Counted from the stretch's first letter, positions 10,521-22,946 are shown. The stretch is DNA of 64,000 nt from Porphyra umbilicalis (GCA_002049455.2 KV918939.1:62001-126000); one strand, 5' to 3'. Translations and numbers: made by a program. Notes: generated by a model not told the origin, from the letters alone.

Positions 10521-11589
10521 GTCTTCATCCTGCCCCTGGGAGGTGCTGAGAGCGCCTCTTTCATATTTCAGATTGTTTTGCCGGGTAAAACGGTAGCCCA
10601 TTCTCTCCTTTTCTCCCGCAATCAAAAGCCGAAACGGGGTGCATGCATGGTTTGGGAGCCCGTTTCGGCCCCGCAGTAAGGAAACCGGGACCCAGTTCTC
10701 CCCAGTACCTCCCAAGTAGGGTGGTACACATTCCCGACGATGGCTGGACGTTGCATATCTAGCAAAGATGTAAAATTCCATCTTGGCGACGGTTCTTCAG
10801 AGTGCTGGGTCCGCGCGGTCGGCAGCGAAAGCTTGTGGCAACCCCGCCGTGCGCCGCCCCGGCCACGCCCCCGACGCCACCACCCGACCGGCAGCGGTGG
10901 CGCCAGCGGCTTTCCAGTGGCTACCCCCACCCCCCCTGTGCGGACCTCTCTTGCCCAGCGCACCCGCCCCTCACCCCCACCAAATCCCCTTCCCCGCCGT
11001 GACCGGCTCCGGCCCCCCGCGTTGACCGCCTGACACCCCGGGGAGCCCGGCAGCGGCGCCAGGTCGCTGGCGACACCCCCTAGACGCGGCACTGTGGCGG
11101 GCGGGGCATCGCGCCCCGCGCTTGGACCAGCAGAAACGCGGGCGTCGTGCCGGTGCCGTCCCCCCCCCGCCAGCTCGACGGCGCCGTGTCTTGGTGCGCG
11201 GGCAGTCGGTGCCCCCCCTGACGGCTGGGTGGTCGCACTCTGGGACGCGCGTCGACCACGGCGGCGCCCGACGTCCCCGACGCGGGGCGCCCCCGCGTTT
11301 GGGCGGCCGCCCCCCGCCACCGACCGGGGGTCCCCCGCCGACGGGGCCGACCGGTCGCGGCGTGCCTCGGCGGGCGTCCACCGCCTTGCGGTGGACGTCA
11401 GAGATCATGGCGGCGGGCGGGGACGGACGGAGGGTATGGGATTTCTCTCTTTGGTCTACTACATTCACACCTGGCCGTCCTTCAGTCCACCTGCTCAACA
11501 CGCACCGGCAGAAGCCCCAAGAGGCGTGGCAATGTGGCGCAGCGCACCTGCGCGCCCCCCCCCCGCCCCCACCCCCCTCCGCACATCGC
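10521..11589. other. Intergenic, no gene recognised
   Basis: The first 200 bases are of moderate GC, the remainder is very GC-rich. Overlapping frames on both strands are Pro/Arg/Ala-rich without recognisable domains. Confidence 0.4.
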
Positions 11590-12390
11590 CTACGCCGAGC
11601 GCTGGTTGGCCGTGCACACCCCACTGCCATTGTCGCAGTAGTAGTTGTGCCAGAAACCCGCATCGCGGCGCTTGCACGCCGAGCACGGCGCCACAAAGTA
11701 GCGGCACGTCGGGCGGTCAGCGCCAAAGCCGCGGCGGTAAAACAGGCCCGCGCCACCGTTGCAAGCTCGGCCGCCGTCACAAATCTCGCCGGGGCCCGCC
11801 AGCAGCGCCGATGGCCCGTTGTTGCTGTTGTTTTTGTTGTTGCTGCTGTTGCTGTTGCCATTCCCATTGCTGTTGTTGCTGTTCCCATTGTTGTTATGGG
11901 GCGCATTACCTGGCGGTGGGGAAGGAGCCGGCGCTGGTACCGGCGGCGCCGGCGGTGCGGGCCTCGGCGGTGCGGGCCCCGGCGGGGTCAGCCCCGGCCC
12001 CATGGGCCCCGGCCCCGCGGGACCCGCTGAAGGCGGCGGCGGCGGTGGCGGCGGTGGCGGCGGCAGTGGCGGCGGTGGCGTTGGCGGCGGCGCGCAGCAG
12101 CCGATGCAATTGAAACCAAACCGGCCGCGCTTACCAAACCGGTTAAAGCAGTTGCACTTGGCGCTGTTGGGGTGCTTGCACCCGGGAAAGGAGCCGGACC
12201 GCTCCACCGCCGAGAGCGCCAGCTGCCGCACGCCCGCTACGCCGCTGATAAAGACGTGCGGGGTCACGCCACCAGCGGGGGCGACAGCGACAGCCGCTGA
12301 CGCTGACGCTGCCGTCAACAACGCAGCGGCTGTAGCGACAAGCACAATGGCCGCGGCGGCCGCCGCCGCCAGGGGCACGTGACGCGCCAT
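11590..12390 (-). CDS. Secreted Cys-rich / polyproline / Asn-rich protein (pherophorin-like layout)
   Basis: 266 residues from 12390, with a good start context (GCCATGGC). The N-terminus has a long Ala/Val/Leu core (MARHVPLAAAAAAAIVLVA) that reads as a signal peptide. Then come a Cys-rich module (GCKHPNSAKCNCFNRF ... CIGCC), a polyproline rod, an Asn/Gly/Ser-rich linker (coded by a GTTGTTGCT-type repeat on the plus strand), and a second Cys-rich module ending CDNGSGVCTANQ. The globule-rod-globule layout recalls pherophorins and other algal cell-wall proteins; sequence identity to them was not checked. The stop is UAG; if UAG were sense the protein would gain roughly 35 residues. A cell-wall or matrix role is inferred. 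Confidence 0.6.
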   Translation of the reverse strand: MARHVPLAAAAAAAIVLVATAAALLTAASASAAVAVAPAGGVTPHVFISGVAGVRQLALSAVERSGSFPGCKHPNSAKCNCFNRFGKRGRFGFNCIGCCAPPPTPPPPLPPPPPPPPPPPSAGPAGPGPMGPGLTPPGPAPPRPAPPAPPVPAPAPSPPPGNAPHNNNGNSNNSNGNGNSNSSNNKNNSNNGPSALLAGPGEICDGGRACNGGAGLFYRRGFGADRPTCRYFVAPCSACKRRDAGFWHNYYCDNGSGVCTANQRSA

Positions 12391-13289
12391 GGCACGACAC
12401 GCCGCGTCGGCGCAACATGGAAGGGGCGGGTGGTGCGCTCGAGCGGCGGCGCTTGGGTTGCGCCTTGATCGGCGGTTGCGGGTCGAGGTGGCGGCAGGCG
12501 TGTAGTGGTGATGCAAATGGAGAGGCGAACTGACGGCTGGCACCGCCGCGTCGCGCCGCTCGTATGGTCCGCTGCCTGTTGCGGCCGCAGACTGCGATGG
12601 CAACAGCCGCCGGCCACTACCGCAGCCACCCGCGCCGCCAGCGCACGCACCCAACGCCGCGGCGGCCGTCCCATGCGCGGCGGCCGGGTGCCCTTCCGAC
12701 TGTCCCCCCCCCCAGCCGCGGCGCTTGCCCTCGGCCGATACTCGCAAATGGGCACGCCTCCCCACGCTGCCCCACGAGAACATCTAACCAGAAATTCCAA
12801 GTTTTATGGCCCAAAATGCCAGGTGAAGTGGCACAAAAAACCAGGTTGTGCGGCTCAATATCCGAGGTCGAAGACCTCCACAGCTCTGAAAAAAGGACCT
12901 CACGCTCATGCGGAATACTAGCTTGCCTGGGATTTTCGGGCATCGCTGGGGCTCAGAATCCCAGGTACATCCTGGGATTGTATGGACTTTGGTTCGCTCA
13001 CAGGCATGCACGTTGCATAGATGAGTGGCTGAGAGCAATGCTGTCAGACAGCGCAATGGTCCATATTCAAGTAATCGTGCAGTTGTGACTGCCAAGTCTT
13101 ACACTGGGATACCTTCAAAGAATGTTACATATAAGAGTTAAGTACGGTCTTACGTACTGGCATATCAGTTTCTGCTGAACGCTGTGTTCGAGTATACTTG
13201 ACAGCTTGCTATAATAGCATTTTTCCTTTTATTCAAGTATTCAATCATTAGACATTGTTGTGAACAGGTCGGACGGTTGTGTTTATGAA
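12391..13289. other. Intergenic
   Basis: GC-rich upstream of the secreted-protein gene, then AT-richer from about 12790 to 13290. It contains CCAGGTACATCCTGGGATT near 12960, a short inverted repeat. No gene recognised. Confidence 0.4.
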
Positions 13290-14474
13290 CTAGCGATGAG
13301 AAGCAAAAAATTCCTCGGCCGACTGGGCATCCGTCGCACTATCAACGGTTGCGTGATCGCTGGCGTTAGTACCCGATCTGGCCCGTGCAGCCGGTGACCT
13401 CGTCGATGAGGGTCGCACCGACCGAGTCGGCGGCGGTGGCAGCGGCCGTGTCGGCGGCGGTGGCAGCGGCCGTGTCGGCGTTTGGAGCGTTGCCCCACCT
13501 GCCGTCGCCGCCGCGGCCGCCGCCTGCCCGGCCTGACCCTTATTTTCGAGCGCCTTGTGATAGGCCGCGCTCTTGTTGGCTACCTTTGAAGGCAGACAGC
13601 AGGCTCCCCAGCTCCGAACGCAAACGCCCAGCCGCGGCTCGAACGGCTCGAAGTGCCGGACAGCCACGTCAATGTCGACTCGCGCCTGTGCGCAGAAGGT
13701 GACGAGGAGGTCGAACACTTTTGCGGCCGACTTTGACAGCCGCTTGACGTGTATCAAGCCCGGCTCAGAGATGTTGAGGACGTGAAAAACTGGCAGGCGG
13801 TTGATGGCGGCTGCGAGTATCGCCACCGCACGCCGCGCGGCATCCAGGTCCGGGTGTAGATCAAATCCGCACCGACCGTTCGTGGTGCCGCGGGTCCTGC
13901 CCGCCCCACGCGACCGAGATGGGACGGGCAGAACCACAAGCAGGCGCTCCGCAGAGCCGTTCGAAACCGCCGCAGGCCAAGCAGAGCTCGCCGGAACAGC
14001 CGCTGCCTCGGCGCAGCCGCGCCCGGTCGGGCACGCGGAAGTTGCCCCCGTGGCCGAAGAGCTCGGCGCGCCGCCACCGCGAGGAGAGAGACCCATTCGC
14101 ACGGGGGGCGGGCGCAACGCCGCGCGGGGAGAGGACAGCCGACGAATCGGCGGTGGTGGCGACGTGGCAACGGCCGCGCGCCGGCGTCCCGAAGTTCGAT
14201 TCGGCTGCGCTCGCGGGGGTGACGATGCGTCGTTCGACGCGCGGGGCGCCGCCGCCGGCAGTGCTGCAGCCGCCGCGACGGCGGCGGCTAAATTGCCTGA
14301 AAACAAAACGAAATGGATCAAAGAGAAGGATATTGAGCACAAAGAAACACAACACAAAGGAAAGCACTCAAGTATTCCGGTCGCGTCAGTCACCATACCA
14401 GTGTGCATTCCCCCCTTATGTACACCATTCTGTGCCGAAAAAAGACAGTCGAGGAGGACCGGGTGTCCATACAA
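13290..14474 (-). CDS. Hypothetical protein
   Basis: 394-codon minus-strand frame. It has a hydrophobic segment near the N-terminus (CFPLCCVSLCSISFSLIHF), a disordered Ala/Pro/Ser middle, a more ordered core with varied composition (RRAVAILAAAINRLPVF; KSAAKVFDLLVTFCAQARV), and a Pro-rich repeat (TRPLPPPP twice). The ordered core suggests real coding sequence, but no family is recognised and the start is uncertain. It ends in UAG; a UAA follows 14 codons later. Confidence 0.35.
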   Translation of the reverse strand: MYGHPVLLDCLFSAQNGVHKGGMHTGMVTDATGILECFPLCCVSLCSISFSLIHFVLFSGNLAAAVAAAAALPAAAPRASNDASSPPRAQPNRTSGRRRAAVATSPPPPIRRLSSPRAALRPPPVRMGLSPRGGGAPSSSATGATSACPTGRGCAEAAAVPASSAWPAAVSNGSAERLLVVLPVPSRSRGAGRTRGTTNGRCGFDLHPDLDAARRAVAILAAAINRLPVFHVLNISEPGLIHVKRLSKSAAKVFDLLVTFCAQARVDIDVAVRHFEPFEPRLGVCVRSWGACCLPSKVANKSAAYHKALENKGQAGQAAAAAATAGGATLQTPTRPLPPPPTRPLPPPPTRSVRPSSTRSPAARARSGTNASDHATVDSATDAQSAEEFFASHR

Positions 14475-15457
14475 AGATGGAACAGCATATCACACACATA
14501 TAACACGTGACCCTACGGACAAAGAGCATAATCACGCTCAGACCGGGGGATGTTCGGGGGGAGGGGGGGGGTGGGGGCAGTGGATATACATCAGATCCAA
14601 AGAAACGAACAACACGTACCACTAGCACCACGCGCACGCTTGCGGCCGGCCGAAATGTTACAGGAGTTCGGGAAAGGATCGGTCCAGAGGTAGCGAGGAA
14701 GGAGCATCAAGAGTGCGACACAGATGACAGGTGCAAAAGGCGCGGGGAATGTGCGTGCCTTTGTGAGGCGTGACGTTGAAGGCGACGTTGGATGCGACGG
14801 GGTGGTGCCTGCGACTGCGGTGACCGCGTCACTCGCACCGTGGTAGTCAGTGTGGCCAGGTGTGCGCTGGCGTCGTCTGGACGCTGGCCAGAATGCTCCC
14901 AGTGCGCAGGCTCTGAGCGCCCTCCTTCCGTTGAGCGCCCGCGAAGCACTGGTGGCGGAAAGCTGCTGCGGGTCGGTGCTGGTGAACGGGCACCCCCGCC
15001 AGAGGCCATTGGAAACCGATGCCGCCTCCTCGTCCGCTTTTCTGAGATCGTGCGGCCCACATGCCTCCGTGGGCCCTGGGTCCGGTCGAGCTCTGGTTGG
15101 CGTTGAAACGTCACTGCAATGAATCAGAGCTGCAATTCTTTGCGTGCACAAAGCAAATATGGAACTTCTTCTTGTCTTAGTCACTGCTTTTTTATTCTTC
15201 GTAGGCAGTAACACGCGTAACTAAATGAAATGACAAGTGGTTTGCGTCCTCATAGCCCACCCCTTCTGGTTCTACAGGTCCTCAGAAAACGGCTCCCGAT
15301 GGAACAACACAAAAAGGAGGCCATCTCTTTCAATTGTGGCGACGACTTCGGCCAAGTCGCCGACTGGTATGTAACCGCACGACCCGCCTAGCCCGAGACT
15401 ACTTTCAATCCCTTACTTGGTCGCCGCGTAGCCATACCGGCCGGGGCGGTCCTTGGC
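14475..15457. other. Intergenic
   Basis: Mixed-composition sequence with no recognised gene. A G-run lies at about 14552-14575. Confidence 0.4.
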
Positions 15458-18081
15458 CTACTTCACGCGCTCTACGTAGGCGAAGGCCATTACTTGGCCA
15501 TCAATGAACACGGCCGCGTAGTGTAAGATGGCCCCGAATGTTGAGACTGAGCGCTCCCCCACGGAACCGTCAGGGAGGAAGAAGTCATCACGCGAGTTGA
15601 TCTGTACCAAGTAGCTACGGCGCCGCCGCTTGTCGCAGCCCGACCCGACAGGCCTAGATCCTACAATTTTTTCAGACGCCAGCTTAGCTCGGTAGTACTT
15701 CGTAGCCAAAACCTGAAGAAATACTTCGTCAGCGTTCTCTTGGATCAACACTGCCCGCATACTGGCAAGCTCCGCCCCTTGAGGGCCCACAGGCTCGCTC
15801 CTAGGAGATAGCAGCGCGCAGTCCGGGCCGACATCCTGAGGTACCTTAAGGCTGCCCGAGACAGACCGGGCGCCGTCCAACGTTTCTTCGTTGTTTCTGC
15901 CCACTCGGTGGGTAGCTATTGCTGGCCACAGGAAGTACTGAGGTCGGCCTTTCATTTGCGCGTGACATTCTTGACGAGGGCGGCGTCTGGTCTTGAACTG
16001 GAGCGGATCAGCTTTCCCAGCGTCCCAATTTTCCGTTCCATCGGAAACTGCCTGACGACCCAGGCTGGGCCGCACGCGCGGAGCAGCGGAGCAAGGTCCA
16101 GGAGAGATGACATTGTAGATAGGCAGAGCGGTAACCGCTCGGCCGATCCGCGGTTTGTCTTATCGTAGTTGTTCGTCACGAAGTACTTGAGATCGTTGTC
16201 AATCGACTGGATATCCGCCTCAGACACGCCCCTAGGTCGGAATAGCAGACGGCAGGCGCGGCTTAGTGCCATAAAGATTTTGTAGAAGGCGCGACAAATC
16301 CGACTTGCCAGCAGTACTTCTCCGCTGCACAGGATAAAGTGCATCCAGTCGACCGCCTTGAAGGACTTTTGATGGATGTCGATATTTCTCAGAGATCTGG
16401 TTTGGGCCAGGGGCACCGTCTGGCGCGCCTCCGGCAGTTTCCGGCCGATGAGGGCCACCGTCGCCTTCGGCAAGAAGTATTCTTCGTCCTTTTTGTTGTT
16501 TACCAGCTTAAGCCAAGCGAAGAGCATTCACATATACAGCACAACGTTTAGGAGCACCAAGTGCATGGTATCGTAGGGGGCGGCGGTAGGACCCATTGTC
16601 CATGAGTGTTTCACGTGCGGGTAGGCAGTGCGCATTTCGGTGCTGGGCGCAAAGAACAGGGAGTAGCCCTTCACGCCACTCTTCTGCTGCAGCCTTGTCT
16701 TGTACGCGACCGATCTGCCTTCTGCATGCGCATCCTCCACTTCAGCGGCACTTACGGCGATTCTTGCGGCCGTGCGTCGCGGTGCCATGCAGTCATGTAC
16801 TTTGAACAGGGACTTGCCGCTTAGATCCTTAGGCGGGAAGTAGACATGGCTACTTGCAGGAGCGTAGATTCCCTGGAAGAGACGCAAATGGTTGTAAATG
16901 TAGTTGCTGACGCCAGTTATCCGACAGAGCTTGTCGCCGCACGGCTGATCCGTCGTTAAGTTAAGCACTCCGGCTCTTAACACGACTGGGGTGGGCGAGT
17001 TGGCTACTATAAGACCGGGAACACCCTTGGCCAACTTTTTTATCTGCGCCGCAATTGGGTGCAGAAACGAATCGAGGTCGGCAGGTTGTCTTGGCCCAGG
17101 CGTTACGGCCAGCAGTAGCTGATACTTATTGCGCGTCCGTTGATCAGGGCTCAGAGTCAGGGGTGTGGCCGTTACCGGCAAGCCTTCGAACCCGTTCTGC
17201 CGATAAAACTGAAAGCCGTCGGTTCCACAGTTAACTGGTACGAAAGGGCCGTGATCAAGTAGTCCTGCATCGCGGTAGTGACGGAAGTTCGAGCCGTGGA
17301 CCTCGTCGGCCACTTCATCCACAGCCTTGCGCGCCGCAGCCATGTTCTCCATCATTGACTTCCCAAATATGGCGTCGCTGCAAAGGTGAGCCAACCAGGC
17401 TGTCAACGACCAGAACGTGACCTGTTTGGCCGGCTTGCCGTTGGCTTTGAAGCGCGGTGCTCCGCACGTGTCGCATATGATCTGTTGCGCGCGCGCATGG
17501 GTGAAGGCCACGCACCCGTGGACGCAACAGTCGACTAACCTTGTCTCAAAGTTGAAGCTTGCATCGACGAAACGCTCCGTAAGGTGGGGCGTGCAGTACG
17601 TGGCCGTGGAGGAGCTTAATTGAAGTAGAACCGCAATCGACGCTTGCGTCAAATCGTGTTGAGCTGTGAAGGCATGCAGCGCAAGGTCTGCGCTGCAATG
17701 CTTAAACTGGCCCACCGTCAGACGCACTTCGATCGTGCTGACGGTTGGTTGGTAAATCGGGATTGGAGGAGCCCCAATCTGATCTTCTGACTCCGGATCA
17801 GCGATGAAATCCGGTGGTGGCACGTCGTTTGACCCCTCTGATTCGTCTGATCCGTCGTTCGACGTGGAATCGCTCGATGCCACACTTGCGTCCGGCGTTT
17901 CGTCCGCATTGCATCGGCGGCGGTCCGCCTCGACGGCCGCCTGTGCGCTGGCGCCGTCATCGCCCGGCGGTTGTCCTCCCTGGCCGCCCGACGGCACCGA
18001 AAGCCCGTCGCCCGCTGAAAGTCCCCCCCCTCCCACCATTGGGGAGTAGGGCATTTGCTGGACCGCCACCGTGGCCGCCAT
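15458..18081 (-). pseudogene. tnp2/plavaka-type (CACTA superfamily) transposase relic
   Basis: A DDE transposase of the tnp2 family, damaged. Seen in order: a Cys motif CVHGCVAF ... ICDTCGAPRF, a block with NCGTDGFQF, then DSFLHP, then YDTMHLVLLNVV, FPMERKIGTLG near the end, and a C-terminal piece RSYLVQINSRDDFFLPDG. These match the usual order of tnp2 domains. A UGA at 16528-16530 interrupts NVVLYM-UGA-MLFAWL, and one base shift near 15955-16070 separates the last piece. Start chosen at 18081 (MAATVAVQQM); the frame is open upstream to 18393. No terminal inverted repeats were located, so element limits are unknown. Confidence 0.8.
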
Positions 18082-19784
18082 GCTCCAGACGACTGCGCTT
18101 TTCACGCTGTCGGTGGTTAAAAAAAGTTGACCGACACACCGAGTTGGGACCACTGCGCCCGTCGTCCGTTCAGGATGGGCAGTAACAGGCGTACCGCTCG
18201 CCGGCGCCAGAGTGTACCATGGCCACTGCTGGTGGGGGGTGGAGGTTGGGATGGGGGGGGGGCTGAAGCAACAGGTCGATGACGAGGCGGTGAAGAAGGA
18301 GCACCAGCGGTGGCAATGCGAGTGTCCGGCGGTGGCAATGCGAGTGTCGATGGCTGATGGAATACGTCGTCGATAAGGCCATGGGAGACTCATTTACAGG
18401 CGATCAGGGCGAAGCAGTGCCCAATCAATTGGCAGGACTGCACGGCTGACAGTGGAATGCTCCGGAAGCTTCCATCGGCATCTACATCTTGACGGTGGAA
18501 GGCCAGACTGGAAGCAGCTCGCTTGTCATACGCCTCAGGTGTTTCAACCAGGTGGCCACGAGTCTCACATTTCCCTTCCAGCACGCACACGAGACGGGCT
18601 CAATGCATCACTGTGTTGGCCACCTTCCACCCGCTGAACCCCCCCCTTCCTCCAGTTTTACAGCTCGAGACATGCTGGTACTGATGTCTCCACGTGCTGG
18701 GATGGTCGCTTGGAGGCGGCCCAGAGCGCCGCCGGCCCGCGTCACCGGACCTTCTGTATTGAGGCACAGGCCCATCCGGGGATACCCTCCCTCCCTGAAG
18801 CCTGACGTGTCACTACGCCGGGGAGGCGATGGGGCAGGCCAAAAGTCGGGAATGTATGAGGACACGGCCACTTCACAATTTGTTCAGAGCTGGAGGGGAT
18901 TGTTGGCGCACGAAGCGGCATGAGGAGAGAGGCTGAGGATCCCATCCAGGCCGATCCGCGACAGTGGACTCGAAATCCCAGATCGATCAGCATGGGGCCA
19001 GGTCGCCGTTACACGGAATCCCAGGTGAATCGCTCCATGGAAGTGTGTTTTGCTCGGTATCCTAGGCGACCTGGGATTCCGAGGAAGAAAACCTGAGATT
19101 TTCGGTCACATTTTCTTGTAGGGCTGGAGCGTTGGCGGTAGCGGCGGCGGCGGCGGCCACAGCGCGTGTGTCGCACCTCCCCAACGCGCGTACCTTCCAT
19201 CCGTGGGGGCCGGCGAGCCTCGTGGGACCGCCCTGTCTCCCCATCCATATATGGCGAGTGGTCGGCCGCTGCTTCTGGCACGTGCGCAATGGCAGGCAGC
19301 AGCGGCGGCGCCGACCGCAGGTGGAGGGCAGATCACGTGCGTCCAAGAGCGGTGGACGTCCCCCGCCGCCCTCCACCTACAACTTCGGCGGCGGCGGCGC
19401 CGCCGCCGCCGCACCCGCGACGCCCGTGGGGTGCGGCGGCACGCCCTTGACGCGGGGTGGCCGTCGCCGGTTGCGGCGTCGGCCGCGCACCGGGGCGACC
19501 GTTCGGCGGCGACCCGGGCGCCGTCACGCGGGGGACGGCCACGCCGCGTGGCGGTCACCACAGCTGGGGCCAAGGCGCCTGCGGCCGGAAGGCTGGGCGT
19601 GGCGACGGCGCGGCGGGGATGCCGGCCGCGGCAGCGACCACAACGCGGCCTCACGGGGGCGCCCACCGTTTGTTGGTTATGTGTGAGGAACCCCAGTCAG
19701 GCCTTTTCTTAGCTGCGGCTTGGTTCGTGTGACGGTTCATGTGACGATGTGGGGCGGCCAGCTATTGGCTGCAACGCGAAACAA
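18082..19784. other. Intergenic
   Basis: No gene recognised. The stretch 19130-19690 is very GC-rich and gives long composition-driven frames on both strands. GAATCCCAGGT near 19016 and CCTGGGATTC near 19070 form a short inverted pair. Confidence 0.4.
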
Positions 19785-19842
19785 TGTGATCACATGTGAT
19801 CACACGAAGCAACGTCGGAAAAGAACTTTCCGACGTTGCTTC
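19785..19842. repeat. Palindrome next to a 16-bp-stem hairpin
   Basis: 19785-19804 is the perfect palindrome TGTGATCACATGTGATCACA. It is followed by a perfect hairpin: GAAGCAACGTCGGAAA (19806-19821), loop AGAAC, and its complement (19827-19842), then GTGATC again. TGTGAC/GTGATC words recur between 19.73 and 20.57 kb, which suggests the tip of an inverted-repeat element. Confidence 0.75.
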
Positions 19843-20810
19843 ATGTGATCGCATCGACCTTGCAGCGTGCTGGTCTTGTGGAACGGTTTCAAGTGCGAAT
19901 TTGGAAACAATCAATTCCAAATCGACTGGTGTGATGGACATTCGAGACCGTCGCCTCCTGCTGGCTGCAGCCGAAAGCGACGCCACAGTCGAGTCGGGCC
20001 ACATCTGCCCCCTTCGTAGGCAACGCCCCACGCCCCCTAGCCTTGTCCGAATGACCAGCTGGCCCCCTACGCGGCCCTGTGGCAGATGGCCGCCTCTCCG
20101 TCGTCGTTTCTGTGCGACAGCACAAATTCGAGGATTCCTCGGTACGCCCGCAGCGCGATACGAGCGTACGCTGCGGGTATCATGGTGGGCCCAAGCTGCA
20201 CCCCCTAATGGACTTCTTCCCCGGCTGTGCACAGCCTGCTGCATGGACCATCCAGGGAGGCTATCCTGGTTCGACAAACGTGGCGCCAAGGATTCAATTT
20301 CAGGCTGTCTGGCTCGGCAACGAGGCGCCGGCAACGAGGGGAGGGCGACGAAGGCGTCGCCCTCATGGCATATGTTGAACCGCGGTGTTTTACAGCATCG
20401 GTGTGCGCCCATGACGAGCCCAGCCACCGAGCGCTCGAAGTCAGCCCTTTGACCGACAATCACTTACGTTAAATTCACCGAAAATATTCCGCCTCACACT
20501 GTCACACGAAGGGACAACCCACTGCGACCTTTCTAAGCTGAGAGCTCGTCACACCAAGCGTCACATGAACGAAGGAACTGCAAAGAAAGGGCCTCAGCGT
20601 CCTCCCAGATCGGGGGTGTTTTGATCAGGTCCTTGCACAGATCTAATTTTCTATTCTCCACGTTGATCAATCCGCCGAGCGAGTCGCATTACCTGTGTCA
20701 GCTAGCATCCTAAATGGGTGTTGGGTTGTCTCCTGATGCAGAATGCCTGTCGCCTGTCGTCTGGCCCCCACGCCGCCGCCGCCACGGCCTGCGCCTCAAA
20801 TGCGTATGCA
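19843..20810. other. Intergenic, possibly inside a small DNA element
   Basis: No gene recognised. TTCGTGTGACGGTTCATGTG near 19725 and its loose complement around 20560-20590 (CACACCAAGCGTCACATGAA) could be subterminal repeats of one element of about 0.9 kb; the ends could not be fixed. Confidence 0.35.
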
Positions 20811-20938
20811 TACAGCCGTTCTCTCAAAACGCCTGCACTCTAACTGTTGCAGAAGAGTTCCAAATCGGCCTCTACGACCCCGCAGAGGCCAATTTGGAAC
20901 AGGTTTGGCACACTTGCAGTGGAAGAGTTTTGTATGTA
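20811..20938. mobile_element. Small foldback MITE, copy 1
   Basis: Imperfect inverted repeat of about 128 bp; the arms meet at AATCGGCCTCT / AGAGGCCAATT. It starts ACAGCCGTTCTC and shares TTCCAAATCGGCCTC with the copy at 32882-33033. Confidence 0.6.
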
Positions 20939-22351
20939 CACTCAGGGAGGCACTAATGTTTTCTTCTGACCTCACTGTGCTTCACGAGCACCACCAAATG
21001 AACCTGAGACTCCAGGCAAGTGCGTGCAGTACCCTGGCCTTCAGGGCGGTGGCGCGCTTGGCGACGTATCAACACCGGGCACGCCGGCCGACTCCATAGC
21101 CGCGAGCGCGCACAGGGGCACGTCCAGGCACGTTGCCGAGGCGGAGGAAACGTGGGGCGGGAAAAAGGATGCCGCCGCCGGCACCGCAGCGGCGGCGGCT
21201 CTCCGGCGTCGCGCGACGCCGACGGGAGGGGCCTTCACTCCGCCGCGCAGCGCACCTCTAACCACGCCGGTAGATGGCAGGCCGACGGGCCGCCGCAACA
21301 GAAGCCGGCGCGCACGCACGATCACCCGCGGGTTATCGCGGGCGCGTTTAACCCCCGTAGTCGCTGCGCGTGGTCGCCGCGCCCAACTCGGGGCGGTGGG
21401 GGGTGGTAGGGGGGCAGGCACCATCCGGGCCCTGTGACCCTTGTGGCAGGCCAGTCCTTCTCAGCCATGTAGCTATATTCGCTTTTAGCGTCATCGCGAC
21501 ACTTTCAACGTGGACACGCCCTCAGATCCCTGAGGACACGAAGGCAGACTGCCACCTCTGAAACGGGGAGCACATCCCGTGATCTAAGTATATGTGTGCA
21601 TCACTACACTTTGAGAGCACCCTGTCCTAAAGGCGAGGGAAAAAGGCATCGTGCACCAAAATGTGGCTGACGGGTCGACTCAAGCATGTTTGGCCCCTAC
21701 ATTTGGTGCCTGAAGGAACGCGGGTTTGGACCCACAGTGCGACCCCTCCCTTTTTTGACTGTCGGCCGTCTACCAACTAAGATGTGCGGCTGCCCGGTTC
21801 GTGGAGAGTCGTTGAGGCCTCTGCCAAGTCCACCACTCGATCACTGCTGCGTCCAAGCCGCCTTCCACGGAGTGCGACTGAGCATACGTTGATGGGCGCC
21901 GGAACGGGAGCTGCTAGTAGGACGACCCATTCTGCCGCTGGATAAGAAAAGTTCCGGCAGTATCATGCACGAGGCATGATGCCTCGTGAGGTGCTCGCTC
22001 GACGCGCACACTTGAAGGAGCGTGGAAGGCTTCTCGGTTGCGCGCGAAGTAACGTACTCTCCGTGTCTCGGGCGGGGCGACAGCTACCTGTCACACTCGA
22101 TTGTTGATAACGCCGCGTATAGTACACGAGAAGCTAGGCAGTCGAATCCGGGGGGCGCCTGCTTTCGTCGCATGCTCAGCTTGAGCGATACAATAGACAC
22201 ATGCGACGAAGGCATGGCGAATATCCTCTGGATACTGTATTCCCACTTTACAAGCAGATAGGCCCACATTACGCGCCCTCCCGTTCCGGTTGACAGTAAA
22301 GAGGTTAAGATCCCACACCATGCGTAGTGATGCTCCTGACGTGTGCGTCCG
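20939..22351. other. Intergenic
   Basis: No gene recognised. 21968-21988 is a near-perfect palindrome (CACGAGGCAT, one base, ATGCCTCGTG). 21050-21430 is GC-rich with composition-driven frames only. Confidence 0.4.
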
Positions 22352-22925
22352 TGTTGTGAGAGGCTGCGTTGCTCACGCGCGCGCCCGGCTAGAGTGCCGG
22401 CGCGTGTGGTCGTTCTCCCCCGCGGTAGCTAGACGCAGATGAGAAAAAAGTAAACGCTCTGTCCTCTCCCCTGCGCCTGGGGCTAGCCCCCAAGGCGCGT
22501 CCTTATATACCCTCTCAGGCGGCGCCCGCTCTTTCTACAGCACCCCGCGCCCTACCCACACTCCCACAGCACGCCCTGTCCGCGCGCCCCGTGCGGGATC
22601 ACTCTCCCCGGTGCGGGCCCCCCACGCCCGTCCCGGTTTGCATCCCGCCAGGAGCGGTGCCCAGGCATGGGCGCCGCTGCCCTCGTGAAGCCGCTCCGCG
22701 CCTGCCCCCCCGCGCCTGCCAGGACTCCCCCACATCCTGGCCGGCGGCGACCCCTCGTCGTCGGCGCGGCTGGCCACTCAGCCCGGCCGCCTGCCGTGGG
22801 TAGCGGCTGCCATGCGTTGCCCCGAGACGAGGACGCCCATGGCGGCTGCCACCTGCCGGAGGACTTGACCGGGGTGCCGTGGGCGCGGGGAGCACTTAGT
22901 AGTTGCTCCCCCCGCCCCCACAACA
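22352..22925 (-). repeat. Copia-2 3' LTR
   Basis: 574 bp. It contains TATATAAG in transcription orientation near 22500, a likely TATA box, about 150 bp from the LTR end. Confidence 0.93.
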
Positions 22926-22946
22926 CTCCATCGCGGGCGTTGACTC

